From Rhyzopertha dominica (lineage: Eukaryota; Arthropoda; Insecta; Coleoptera; Bostrichidae), in NCBI GenBank assembly GCA_025024175.1, contig QCXZ01000001.1, forward strand, positions 9,734,001 to 9,798,000: a DNA stretch of 64,000 nucleotides, written 5' to 3'. A model generated the notes under the pieces. It had not been told where the DNA came from and ran no database searches. It saw only the letters and a program-made list of their open reading frames with translations. This document shows, one piece after another, positions 21,371 through 32,120 of the stretch. Positions within the stretch are counted from its first letter, which is position 1; each line of letters begins with the position of its first letter. Position numbers and translations under genes: made by a program.

Positions 21371-22190
21371 CGTTTACGTTAGTGTGCTGAACAAAGAGCT
21401 TATCCAAGCCAACTCACTGACGTGAATAGTTAAGATTAAATAAAAAATAATCTTAAACATATCCAAACTCCTTGCAAATCCTCAATGTAGCACAATAATA
21501 GCTGTTCTTGCGTGTAGGTTTATTACGAGCCAGACAAGTATTCTATGATTACTTAGTTTAAGAGAGACGAAAAATGAGTTCAGATATATCAATTCCGATA
21601 TGTTAATGAATAATCTTAGAACTAAATAGAGCATACAAGAAACTTTTTCATTTCTCTGCTTGTGGCTGCTAGATTACCCAAGCACCAATAAATCTAACGT
21701 ATAAAAGGTATAAGAATAGTGATATTATCACACTAGATTGAATTAGTTTAGTAGTATCATTGGCTGTTGATCGGACATTATGAATATGGACTGATGCCTT
21801 TGGGTATACGAAATTATTATAAACTATAAATAATAATAAATTCCCGATCTGTTATTAGTGATACATGGTACTAGTTTTAAAATAAGGAATTGAGAGTATA
21901 GTAAACTGCTCAAGCGCCGGAAGAATTATTTGAATTTGAGTGTATAGAATGAAAGCAGTAAATTATTATTTCTGTGGTGAAGAAAACACGAAATGAAGTA
22001 GTAAGTGCTTTCAAGGTATCTTGCGAAGTGATTATTCCAACGAATCGAGCACATCGAATATTTAAAAAAGCACATAAACAGTTAATGGACTTGAGGAACT
22101 CAAGGGTACAGGCTTTAGAATTATGAATCATTGGAAGCGCCAGTGACTACAAACACAAACTCTAATCAATAACTACAGCCAGGAGTAACT
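21371..22190. other. AT-rich, nothing recognised
   Basis: A minus-strand frame at 21910-22131 exists but has no recognisable domain. Confidence 0.45.
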
Positions 22191-22197
22191 ACTATAA

Positions 22198-22524
22198 GTG
22201 TCCAATTGCAGCGGAAAACAAAGCCACCCCATCAATACACCCCCAGACACCTCAGCTCTCCCAAGATCGCCTTACTCCTGCAATGCTTCCTCGGCTCGCA
22301 TGGCTGCTTGGCAGGCGAGCCGTGTAAAGTTCACCGGTTATTTGTGTAACACTCATGCCATTGTGCTTGATGGCGGCGAGCCTTGGGCCAGGGCTCACTT
22401 TGAGGATAACGGGCTCAAGTCGTCTAGCAGTGCGGTCGTTGGATACCTATTTCCCAGGGTGAAGTTTACGTATGCTCCGGGCNCCATAATTAAGACGTAT
22501 TGTTGTAGCAAGGGTTGCGCTTAG
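22198..22524 (+). CDS. Unrecognised open frame in GC-richer sequence
   Basis: This 108-codon frame is Ser/Pro-rich at the start (HPINTPPDTSALPRSPYSC), then VKFTGYLCNTHAIVLDGGEP and a second VKFT-containing segment near the end. It has one ambiguous base at 22483. The base composition is more balanced than the flanks. I do not recognise the protein and see no intron signals. It may be a relic of an unknown element or a chance frame in a CpG-rich patch. Confidence 0.2.
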   Translation: MSNCSGKQSHPINTPPDTSALPRSPYSCNASSARMAAWQASRVKFTGYLCNTHAIVLDGGEPWARAHFEDNGLKSSSSAVVGYLFPRVKFTYAPGXIIKTYCCSKGCA

Positions 22525-22618
22525 AGGGGCCCTCGTCGAGATGTATCTTTGATGTGCTGTTAAGTTTGGGCCTGCCCCCGGATGTAACGAGCAACGACAG
22601 CGTTTAAGTGTTTCGTAT

Positions 22619-23095
22619 TTGATAGTAAACGAAAGGAGAGACAGGAAACGCGACTACTATACCTTCCCTGGATTGGGTGTGACCTATTTTCTGCTTCGCA
22701 AACCTCTATTTCTAATCATTTTTTCTGTCGTTTTTTGGTATACAGCACACCACCTCAGAAACGAAGTATACCCTCCGATTGTTGTCATACAGTTTAATAA
22801 TAATGTGTGTCAAGGACATACGCGTCTTATGCCACTCCACCTTTTAACACAAAACATGTCTCTTTTGCTTGCAGATCTTTTCAACAGCTTCAAAGGTCTT
22901 TCAGATGCTTACCGCAGACGTTCGAGCGGAATAATCGCAAAAGCGTGCCTCCATCTAAAAAATAATGAAGTACTTGTTTCCTCCGCACATCAAAAGACCC
23001 TTCTGAGGGGCGGTATGTTATTAAACGAATCTCGGAATTTCCCAATGAGGGTCTTTATTATTTCTAAACGATACCCTCTCGGATCACCTTTTTAA
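22619..23095 (+). CDS. Unrecognised 158-codon open frame
   Basis: This is the longest unexplained uninterrupted frame in the window outside transposons. The first codon is TTG; the first ATG is internal. It has a hydrophobic stretch (FLLRKPLFLIIFSVVFWYTA, residues ~22-41) that could be a membrane segment, then LLADLFNSFKGLSDAYRRR and a mixed C-terminal part. A T-rich tract ending TTGCTTGCAG at about 22867-22876 would also make a credible splice acceptor, so part of this could be an exon. No family recognised. Confidence 0.25.
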   Translation: MIVNERRDRKRDYYTFPGLGVTYFLLRKPLFLIIFSVVFWYTAHHLRNEVYPPIVVIQFNNNVCQGHTRLMPLHLLTQNMSLLLADLFNSFKGLSDAYRRRSSGIIAKACLHLKNNEVLVSSAHQKTLLRGGMLLNESRNFPMRVFIISKRYPLGSPF

Positions 23096-23099
23096 GTAC

Positions 23100-23673
23100 T
23101 GGACAGGAAGTGACAAAAGACCAAGTGCTGCAATAAACGACTTCAACCAATGTAGTGGTATCCCACCTCTGGTGTTTATTCACCTTGAACCGCGAATTTC
23201 CGAACGATCCAGATCGTTCGAACGAATACGGTCGCAATAAAGGAACCAAAATAAATTGAATGCGATGTCAAAAACAAAGAAACCGTCGTGGGGGAATGGA
23301 TTGCCTTTATAGGTATTTATTAAGGGGGAAGGATGGGTCTGACGGTTAGGGAACGCTGGGGTGGAATGTGATATTCGGGGTTACTGGAACATTTCTCGGG
23401 TATTAATCAAATATTCGGCGAGATACTTTTGGAGGCGATTATTAAATCGTCTGTCAACGTCACTGGATGGTAGCCATGCAAATTTTTGAAGACGGTGGAA
23501 TGCAGGGGTGGATGGCTTTGACATGATGATGTAGGGGTGATATTACAAATTAAATGTGGATGTCATCGATGACGTGTTTGGTACGAAACGTCACAACAAC
23601 ATAATATTAGAACGCATATTCTCCACACTCTCTGTGCAATATGATGGTATACTGATATAGTTGATTTAAGTTG
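23100..23673. other. Unassigned, with a 9-bp-arm palindrome at 23201-23220
   Basis: CGAACGATC-CA-GATCGTTCG is a perfect dyad that could be a protein-binding site or a chance palindrome. The rest, including the G-rich stretch 23290-23400, contains no recognised gene. Confidence 0.35.
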
Positions 23674-23687
23674 GTTGCCATGGTAAC
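23674..23687. promoter_or_regulatory. Perfect X-box palindrome (RFX-type site)
   Basis: GTTGCCATGGTAAC is an exact fit to the X-box consensus bound by RFX transcription factors (RYYNYY-N(1-3)-RRNRAC), which drive ciliary genes in animals, including sensory-neuron genes in insects. The match is seen in the sequence. Its function here is inferred. No ciliary gene is visible within the window; flanking DNA to the right is an antisense LINE relic starting about 30 bp away. Confidence 0.45.
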
Positions 23688-23714
23688 GGCTATGACGTTT
23701 TATAATAATAATAT

Positions 23715-24049
23715 TTATATATTCTTATAAATAAAACCATGCGTGCTGTATGCCTTTTTTATCTAGCGTAACGCCCAGGTCATTAACAACAACATAGGGA
23801 CAATTTATAATGTTTTGTTTTTTGCATAAGACACCACATTACAGTTTTTAATATTTAAATTTAAGGAATTTTTATGACACCAGTTTGTTATAGCCTTAAT
23901 GCGTTCCAAAAGCGGATAACCTTCAAATGATTAAATTTTGCTATACGCTTTCAGATTGTCTGCAAAAGAGTAATTTATTACAGCGGATTACATCGTTTAC
24001 AAAAAAGAACAAATAATAGCGGTCCTAAATTGGACCCTTGTGGGACACC
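23715..24049 (-). pseudogene. LINE-E: RT fragment, antisense
   Basis: On the minus strand from 24049 the frame reads GVPQGSNLGPLLFVLF, then (with a one-base shift in a T run) LLF-ADNLKAYSKI, equivalent to the YADD box region with the second Asp as Asn. It continues ERIKAITNWCHKNSLNLNIK and, after another shift, NDLGVTLDKK. This is the jockey-type order of motifs. It is truncated on both sides. Mariner-2 begins immediately beyond its 5' end. Confidence 0.75.
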
Positions 24050-24059
24050 GAGTGTTGCC

Positions 24060-24560
24060 TAAAAAGGGTTTGGCAAAAAGTTACGATACCCCACACATAT
24101 TTGTCTACCACTTGAATAGGACGCTAATAATGCTAATAAGTCAGAAGAAAAACCATAATACTCATTTGTCAGATTTTTTCTTGGATTATTTAAAACAAGG
24201 TACAACTGTCACGGAAGCATATTATAGTGAGTTAAAATTGTAAAAAAAACGACGTGGATTACTTGACAAAAGTGTGCTCCACTTGCAAGATAACGCTTCT
24301 GATCACAAATCGTTGATTGCATTGCAGAAAGTTGATTAAGTTGGTTTTGAAATGGTTGACCACTCGACCTATTCTCCCGATTCATTCCCAAAGCTCAGAA
24401 AACCTTCGAAAGGTAAAAGATTTGCGAGAAATAATGAAGTCACATGTGCAGTTGAGAAGTGGTTTGTAGACCAAGATAAAGAATTTTTTCAAAGCTTTAG
24501 AAGGAGCTTCTAAGTGTATAAGTCTTGAAGAAGACTATGTTTTGTTTTAAAATATTGTGG
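24060..24560 (+). pseudogene. Mariner-2 transposase relic
   Basis: This is the C-terminal two-thirds of a mariner transposase. FFLDYLKQGTTVTEAYYSEL, RRGLLDKSVLHLQDNASDHK (second catalytic Asp in QDNAS, about 24283), VGFEMVDHSTYSPDS and then KGKRFARNNEVTCAVEKWF. It ends SKCISLEEDYVLF (about 24510-24550), the family's C terminus. The APSDYF segment holding the third Asp is deleted, and the first Asp region (VDETW) is missing. Stops after ELKL and KVD. No terminal repeats found. It is less like Mariner-1 than expected for the same subfamily, so a separate lineage is likely. Confidence 0.75.
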
Positions 24561-26220
24561 CTGACTGAACTAACAATAGGTATATTCCTATAAAGACTGT
24601 GAGAACGACAAGTAATTACTGTACCTATTTCTCTGCGCGAACATAAAAAATACCCACCGGATGCAGTTCATTGCTACTGTTCAACCATGTTCATATTTGT
24701 AACCGATACCCATAGATATTGCTTAATTGACACAGGCTGCGTGATTGAAAAATCACCCCGTTTGTCGGGCCCTTTTCAGAACATCAATACCCAGCTCTGC
24801 ACGGCCGTGTTTCCACATATTTCTCGAATGGAACCAATTAAACCCATATAGGGACTATTCCATCCATTCAATACGTTTGATTAATACGTAGCGGGCAATT
24901 AAACGGGTCCCGCAATCAGGCCGTGCATGAGCACTGCTGTCGCTGCAAGCTGCACTCTTGGTGTGCACAATTTTTGCTGTCGAAAGCGGCAGCAGGCAAG
25001 ATTGCCAAAGTTAAATTGGCTTGGGGTGTTGTAATCAGCTTGGCTACGAGCTGGAGCGAATCACCTAAGGAAATGCTTCTTGTTTTGGAAATGCTGCCGT
25101 TACTGCACGAAAATTAGGTGAGAAATTGTTACTAGCATTACAATAACTCATACTTGTTATAGCTGTAGGTATAATGTAAGATGGTAGAATGAAGTATAAC
25201 TAATCTGTACCACTAGAGACAAACAACATCTTTAATAGAAGTAACTGGGGCTACACCAGTCGGATGAAAACATCCAATTTCGTTATTTTTATCTGTTACA
25301 TTTGTGGCAGTTAAAGGTAGTGTCGTGACAGCTTGGTTACTTTCTGAATCGACTATTAAGCAATGTCGCAGGACAGTTTTAGAAAATGCTCGTGTTTATT
25401 ATAGGTACATGGTTTCTTTTGGTTCTGTTTAAGATTCGAATATTACCGCGCTTTACGAAACTGGTCGATTGCTACAGTGGACTACAACCTTGTTGGGTTC
25501 TGCATATGCCCTCAAGCGACGAAGGAATTTTTTTGATTACTTTACAACACTATTTTTCATGCATACATATTGCATTAGAAATGTATAATAACCCTCCTCA
25601 GTCTTGCTTATTACTTTAGTAATCATAGCTTCTAATATGGGTGTATTCGTGGTATGACAAAAAATTGAAAATGTAGGACATCTCTTCCATAATAACAAGA
25701 AAGATGGTCCATCGATAAATACCAGTAATAGGCAGGTGAAACTTCCTTTTACAGCTTATTGTTGACCGACATGCTTTTAACATCCACTAGGGAAACGGAA
25801 TTGGTTATGCAGTGCTAGTTCCCGTCAAGTTCAGACGTAAAAAGGATGGGCATGGTGCTTACACTGGAATATTGTTATTGATATTAAGAATAAACAGTGA
25901 AAAACGGTGTATCTTGTGAATATTACATAGCTATATCGTGGACAGTTTTGTATTGTGTGTGATTGTGATAGACCGACGCGCCCCGATGTAAATAGATATG
26001 TGATAACGCACCGTATCGGATGAAATACCTAAATAATACAAGGAATCAGAGCAAAATCGTTGACTAAAATAATGATTATTAAGCATGTGCCACAAAAAAG
26101 GCATAAACCGCCCTTAGCCCAGCTGCAAAAGTTCTTAAAAATAAATATAAAATAGGTTCCGAAATATTTCGGTAGTGCGAAGGAATGCCTGTACATTGCA
26201 AGGAGATTTAACCTTGCAAC
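24561..26220. other. Unassigned; GC island at 24760-25125
   Basis: The island contains a 64-codon + frame (24923-25117; MHEHCCRCK start) whose stop overlaps a GT-donor-like AGGTGAGA. No family recognised. The remainder is AT-rich with only chance frames (for example 25386-25619). Confidence 0.3.
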
Positions 26221-26226
26221 TCTTAA

Positions 26227-26529
26227 ATGATGGTAGAATTGGAATGTTTGAAAACAGGTCAGCTACAGCATACACTGTTACAGTCCGTTCCAAATGAGTG
26301 GGAACCGAATATTAATGCATTCCATATAGGTGCCGTCTTCATATCGGAGACGGAATGTGCAAACAAAAAGCCAATAAATAGCAAATGCAAGGCTCGTCTT
26401 TTTAGATGTCCTTCCAGTAAAAAGAAAATAGATGCTCTACAGCTACAAGAACTCAACGAAAGCGAAAGAGGAGAAGACACAATAGATTCAAAGGAAAGAA
26501 CGATATTACACTCCTGTGACACAGGATGA
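26227..26529 (+). CDS. Unrecognised 100-codon open frame
   Basis: Lysine-, glutamate- and serine-rich in its second half (SSKKKIDALQLQELNESERG). It lies 50 bp upstream of repeat family R1 copy B and could be part of that element's ORF1, but no copy-to-copy conservation could be seen. Start at the first ATG. Function unknown. Confidence 0.2.
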   Translation: MMVELECLKTGQLQHTLLQSVPNEWEPNINAFHIGAVFISETECANKKPINSKCKARLFRCPSSKKKIDALQLQELNESERGEDTIDSKERTILHSCDTG

Positions 26530-26579
26530 GCGTCGCGTTAAAAGAGTATACTGAATTCTAGAATTTTCGTTAATAATTT

Positions 26580-27130
26580 GTTTTAGTGTTGCATCCGTGT
26601 GTTTGTGTTGCGGTTTTTATTGTTGTCGTCGCTACAGGGAAGTAGTTCTGTGTATCTATCAAGTATTACAAGAAGTTATACGATTGTAGTACAGAAACCG
26701 TCTACGGAGCACATAGATTCACGAAATAGATATATGGAGAGAACGTTGTCCAGCAATAACATATAAGTCGAACAAGATAAGTAAAAAGAAAAGCTGTACA
26801 TCACAACAAAAAAAAACATGTGGAAGTTCGGAAGCAGCTTGGAAGAAACTGTTCAAGGTCTACGGCCAAAATACAACTCATAAATGACCTGGAATAAAGA
26901 AGCTTCAGTTCGAGAGAAGAAATCAACACTAGAAATAAGGAGTGAAAGGAACTATGATGGAGTAAGTTTGTCTAGAGACCAGGAAGCCATGAAAATAAGC
27001 CAACAGCCGTAAATAATCTATAAATATAAAAGAATTGGTCCTGTAGAACATCACCCCATCTAAAGCTCCAGCAAGCGATCGGACAAACATAGGCGAAATC
27101 ACACAAGGAAACATCAACATCATCGTGAAA
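26580..27130 (+). repeat. Repeat family R1, copy B
   Basis: The head TTGTTGTCGTCGCTACAGGG (26620) parallels copies A and C. GGAAGCAGCTTGGAAGAAAC (about 26829) parallels GAAGTAGCTTGGAAAAGAGC in copy C, and CATCACCCCATCTAAAGCTC (about 27053) parallels copy A. No (CAAT)n tail is present and copy C starts 48 bp later, so B and C may be one element with a duplicated head, or two tandem insertions. Confidence 0.55.
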
Positions 27131-27177
27131 GAGCAACCTAAACAAGAAACAGCTAGATAAAATATTAAGACTACTAA

Positions 27178-27850
27178 GTTAATTGTTGCTGTCGCTATAG
27201 TGAATTAGTTCTGTATATACGAGTATAGTTAAGTGTTTAGTATAAGCATGCGTTTCAACTGCTGAAACGTCTTGACAAAAATGGCGTATTTAACGACATT
27301 ACATTACTGCCGAAGCGAGGGCAACGTGTTTTGAATATGCGATATTCAACGACTTTATTGCAATTTGCAAAACATATTTGTTACATCTGCGAACTGTGTT
27401 TTTGTTTACAGGATTTTGACATTACCCGAACTGCCCTCGAAGCAAACTGGCTCACCAAATATACAAAAGAACACAAAAACCATACAAGCGAAATAAGTAC
27501 AAAAAATGTGGATTACTCTAGATGAAACATACGAAAGCTCAGAAGTAGCTTGGAAAAGAGCTGTTCAAGAACTAGGAATAATGTAAAACTCAATCCAAAA
27601 TGCCGACAGAATCTCAGCACTCTTAAACGGCCTCCAACAAGTGGAACAATGCAGCTGAGCTAAACCGACATCAAACAGAGAAATATCTAAGGAGAGCCTC
27701 CAGTGGTTGGGTGCACCCTACAAACCTTCACATTCTAATCCTCAGATTCAAGTGGTAGCTACAACCGTGTTACCCCTCTAACCCAGCGTAGTCGTAGCCG
27801 GCCCCACGGTATATTCGGGAGCGACAGAGATACCCACCAGCATCAATCAG
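27178..27850 (+). repeat. Repeat family R1, copy C
   Basis: It starts ATTGTTGCTGTCGCTATAGTG and ends with TTACCCCTCTAACC, then CGTAGTCGTAGCCGGCCC and GAGATACCCACCAGCATCAATCAG, which matches the end of copy A at 4049-4140. The frame near 27540 reads SSEVAWKRAVQELG, possibly a trace of an ORF1. The tail is short (ATCAATCA). Confidence 0.6.
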
Positions 27851-27859
27851 CCTTGCGTC

Positions 27860-28320
27860 CAGCATGTTTCTTAACCTTTCTACTTACTTAAATAGATCGA
27901 AACACACTTCATCGACTGCTATAGAAAGACGAAAATTTTTGTACAGTCGCAATAACATCCACTCCATCGCAGATCACAAACCAGATAGCAACCCCTCGTC
28001 ACGGCACATTCGCTTTTCCGCGACAAAACACCGCATAACTCCGGCTTTCAGGATAAATATTCCGGAAGGTGCTCCCGCGGAAACGAAAAGATTTCGAAAC
28101 TGGATGGCGCGGGTTTCTGAATTGGAAAATAACCGAGGGATAAGGAGGCGGCGGGTAGGCCGCAAGGGTGCTCAAATTCCGCGCGCGAACGAACACATAT
28201 GGACCTAGAGGAAGCTGCGGGACCGCTATGTGTCGTGTGGACGAGAATAACGCGAATTTTATTAAAAACGCCGTTCTCCTGTCTGGAAAGAGATAAAAAT
28301 GAGAGGGAGAGATACGAGGA
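27860..28320. other. GC/CpG island
   Basis: High CpG at 28000-28260. Open frames overlap on both strands (27864-28208 +, 27974-28196 -), the usual artefact of GC-rich DNA. Arg-rich predicted products resemble no known protein. Candidate regulatory or exon region. Confidence 0.35.
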
Positions 28321-29104
28321 ATGTTAATATAATTTGGAAGTCTCTAATAGAATATAAAAAACTTAATTAAAACACTCTGTTTTGAAAACTCTGCATTAAG
28401 TACTAGAAAGACTTTATTAATACGTCATTAATTTTTGGAATAAAAAAGAGGTTGCTTTCAACGTCACGTAGTTATAATTTTGGTACTGCAAGAAAATTAG
28501 ACGCTAATTACGAATTGAGGGAAGCATAATATGCATGTTTTTTTGCTAAAATCCAAAAATTAGTATTTTATAATTTAGCGCAAGAACCATGTATATTTCT
28601 GACTAAAATATATTTAAGTTGGAAGGAACTTCAACACATGCATTATCTTTTCTTTTAATTAATATACGGAGGTTCCTACAACATATATACTCGTATAATG
28701 CAGCTAGCGAAATTTTGTCAAAGACAAGAACGGAGGTGATCAAAAATTTGGACTGGGCAAATGTAGTTAAATTACCTTTCGTTCATAAAACTCAATCTGG
28801 AGGAGCATTCTCCATTAATACGGTATAAATTACTTTGACTTCGTACATTTTCAGAATATATGCAGTTGTTCGTCCTAAGAATAAACAACATAAACGACTT
28901 TTCATATTTTATAAGAATTTTAAATGTACCGTTAGAACAGTAGACATACATACGGTGAGAAAGATCCTACAAAATATCCCAGTATTTAGGACTTAATGAT
29001 TGGATATATACTGGTTATTGTTTTAGACGTTTCACGTCTTTCCTGACAGATTAAGGTGTTAATCCAACAGTAAATAAAGCTGTGTTGTATTTGTGAAATT
29101 GTTT
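28321..29104. other. AT-rich, nothing recognised
   Basis: I found no coding or repeat signal beyond short chance frames. Confidence 0.5.
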
Positions 29105-29370
29105 AACTTTTTTCTGGTATTTTAAGCTGCCATTACTGTAAAGTGTGAAGTCTTTATGGTACTAGTGTTGTATATTGATGCTTTCTGCCAATGCATTTGT
29201 TTTTCCTTACCTTGTATAATAAATATTGCTTCATAGGTGATTGTCTAATTTTGTCTTCCATTTGTGTCTTATTTTTACTCCTCGCCGACGCCATATTCTG
29301 TTAATAAGGCTGTTGGGAATTTTCTAATTGTTGGTTTTAACAGCTTATTACAGTAAAAATATTCCTACAT
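29105..29370 (+). repeat. Repeat family R4, partial copy
   Basis: TTACCTTGTATAATAAATAT, then TTGTGTCTTATTTTTACTCC and CTGTTAATAAGGCTGTTGGG, match in order the left arm of the foldback element at 38820-39010 (CCCGTATAATAAATATTGC, TTTTTACTCCTTCTTAG, TTAATAGGGTTGTTCAG). The palindrome's centre is missing here. Confidence 0.6.
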
Positions 29371-31077
29371 AGCAGTACATACCGAGAGGGTAACCACTAA
29401 GAAAAAGTATGTCCCACTGATTACAGATTACAAAATGTTTTCTATTAGCACAGATTTTAAGCTCGGCACCATATTTTTCGAATAGGCTTCATAAATTTTT
29501 AAATAATGGCACCATTAATAGCTTACGCGAATTTCTGCAAATTTGCGTGAGGAAAGTAGCTTTCTATGCTTGCTTTTAATTACAACCTTTACAGTTGAAT
29601 ATTTAATTTTTAATTTGAATAGGGTAAAGCACACGCAGCTAAACTTTTATGAAACTGTATTTTTTTCAAGAAACATCTACTTTTACAATACCAAACGCTC
29701 TGGTTTTTGACATTAAAAGAGATTGGGTTCTTAATCGTTTTTCTGATTCATACAGTAAATTATCGAAGTGAGATATGATACTGACCACCAGCAAGCTGCC
29801 GATATTTTCAAAATTTACTTTATTGGAACCGCTTGAAAGTTTCCCGCTAATATATAATTTAAGTTCAACCCTTTGGAACAATGTTAAATTATTTTTAGTA
29901 TTACATGAATAGTATGTGACCAGGCCGCATATCTAACCATTTAATAATTTATGTAAAATATTTTATCGTGGCTTTGAAAGTAATCTCTTTGTATAAGGAT
30001 TGCTAAAATGTATTTTCCTTTCAGGGATGTTTCAACATTAATTATTTTCAAGCCAAAATGATTAAAAGCTTAAAATATAAAGTCCTCAACTATTTTCGGG
30101 GCCAGTCTATCATCTTCGCATTCCAAAATTGTAGGAGACAAGGCTTTTACATTTAGAGAATAACAATACTTCAACAACTTCTCATTTTATAATTCTTGTA
30201 GCTTTCTCAGCGCACAAAGTATGGCAATACATAGAACTCCGGGTTTAGCGTTTTGAGAAAATGTATTTATACATAATGATTTAGCTGACTATTTTTTATT
30301 CATGTTAAAATTTGCACTGAATCAAATACATAAAACGGTGGTCTAGATCTTTTGACATGGTGAAGATATGCAATATTCAATTGTTTTTGTGAAGTACATT
30401 ATTGTCACTAACAACATAGAATACTTTATAACGATAATCTCTAGTTTCATAATGATGGACCCAATGAATTTGTATGATCACGATCACGATCAATTCTTGC
30501 AAATTGGAACTTGCTCACATGAAAACAAATGCTGTTGTAGTAATGGATGCATTAATACAAGCGACATCTAGAATGTTTCTTGCTTTGTAATCCAAAAATA
30601 GCAATTTACGAAACAAATTTATTAAATTATTTTTATCTACTTATCATTTTATCTGCAGAAAAGGAATCGTCTGTAACTTTGCTTATTCTGCACCGAGAAA
30701 AATTGATTGTTACCAACAAAAAAATTTTATTTGTTAGAGATTAATTTGCTCTAGTAAAGAATTGTTCTTTGTAAATTCGAAACAATTTATTGCTTGTTGT
30801 TTGCGTTTACAAAAATCATATCGTCGTTAGTACCAAACTAAACTTTGTTACAACACATAACACATAACATTTTGAAACAAATACTTAATATCATACATTT
30901 GTGCAACATTTATGAAAAAATATTTGATTTTTAATATTTATATATCTTTTGCATATACATTTTGAAATATTTAAGCCCTTCGTTACTATAATAATAATAA
31001 TAATAAATTTTTGTTCCACCATTCCCATTTAATAGGTCTCATATACTATTTGCTTCAAAACTGTATATCTACATTAA
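29371..31077. other. AT-rich; unassigned frame on - and (ATA)n at 30987-31007
   Basis: A minus-strand frame at 29666-29881 reads ELKLYISGKLSSGSNKVNFE and continues plausibly beyond its ends, but I could not identify a family; an old retroelement is possible. The (ATA)n run has about seven units. Nothing else was supported. Confidence 0.3.
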
Positions 31078-31245
31078 TAAAGATATTGGCGTGTATCAAA
31101 AAAGGAAAATGTTCAGGAATGGTGGGGCTAGTTTATTTCCAGTTGACATCTGCAGTTGTAGCTGGTGCATCTCTTAAGGAATTGTAAATTTAAATACCTT
31201 GTAGATACTGAAGACTAATATTTGAATGAAAATACTTGCATCGAC
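31078..31245 (-). repeat. Repeat family R3, copy 2 (inverted)
   Basis: Reverse complement of the 16577-16765 repeat: AGTATCTACAAGGTATTTAA, GAGATGCACCAGCTACAACT and CTGAACATTTTCCTTTTTT in the same order on the minus strand. About 20 bp in the middle block are identical. Confidence 0.65.
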
Positions 31246-32120
31246 AGAAATAAATCTTTTTGCCAAGCGCGCCCCTCATTTTTGTTACATAAGTGTTTGT
31301 TGACCCCAACATTGACAGACTGCACAGTTATACAACACCCGAACCACCTAAAAATCGCACAATTAGTCATTTTCGTTTTCAATTTCGAGGAAGGAGGTTG
31401 GGTCCCTGATACGGATAGCTATTCGTTGATATCTGGGAGAAGACATCAAGCGTAAGTCTGTTTTGCTAGTCGATTTTAATCTTATTATTCCATAATTTGA
31501 TATTTAAACTTAGTTCAAATGAATTCAACCAAACACGGACATCCATAGTCCAGGCAACCATTTCCATTGACCCATGAAGATCATTATATAAATTAAATCA
31601 AGTCAGATATTACAAACTTTGTTCTGTTAGACCACTGCAATATTAGATTCAGTATTCACCAAACGCAAACAAGTTAAGAGGTGTACAAAATCAGTTCGTG
31701 TCCCGAGCAGTACGATTTTCTAGAAGGATCCGTGAGGTTCGATCATTCCCGAAGTTAACGAACACACCCATCATTTCCCAGTTAAACCGGGATATCTACA
31801 GATCGTGACCACGTTGACCTGGCGCAATTGCATACTGCGGGTGCTTTGTTAGCTGCAGTGGCATGATTGTTGGGATATCCCGCTTCCCATATTTTCCCGC
31901 CGTTCGTAATTAGGGGATGGTTTGGAAACTGCAGCCAGTTCGGCTCGGGAATTTTACTGCTCCGCTTTAGACTCTGTCCCCCTCCTTTTTTTGATCGCAT
32001 CGCTCATTACTTCCCAATTTTAACTTATTCACTAATTAATCCCTTTGTCGCGAAGGACTCTCATTGGCGCCTTGGTGTATCACTAGCACTGTCTACCAAA
32101 GGCACGACATACTCACTCTG
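31246..32120. other. GC island at 31690-32120
   Basis: The island carries frames on both strands (31867-32148 +, 31782-32000 -) without recognisable products. Two GGGATATC strings (31788-31795 and 31871-31878) suggest nothing specific. 31246-31689 is AT-rich and empty. Confidence 0.35.

Noticed and set aside
29666..29881. Minus-strand frame as a retroelement gene
   Set aside because: It reads somewhat like coding sequence, but no RT, integrase, protease or endonuclease motif could be seen.
30987..31007. (ATA)n run as a LINE tail
   Set aside because: No AATAAA-type 3' UTR or coding remnant directly upstream, so a plain microsatellite is the simpler reading.
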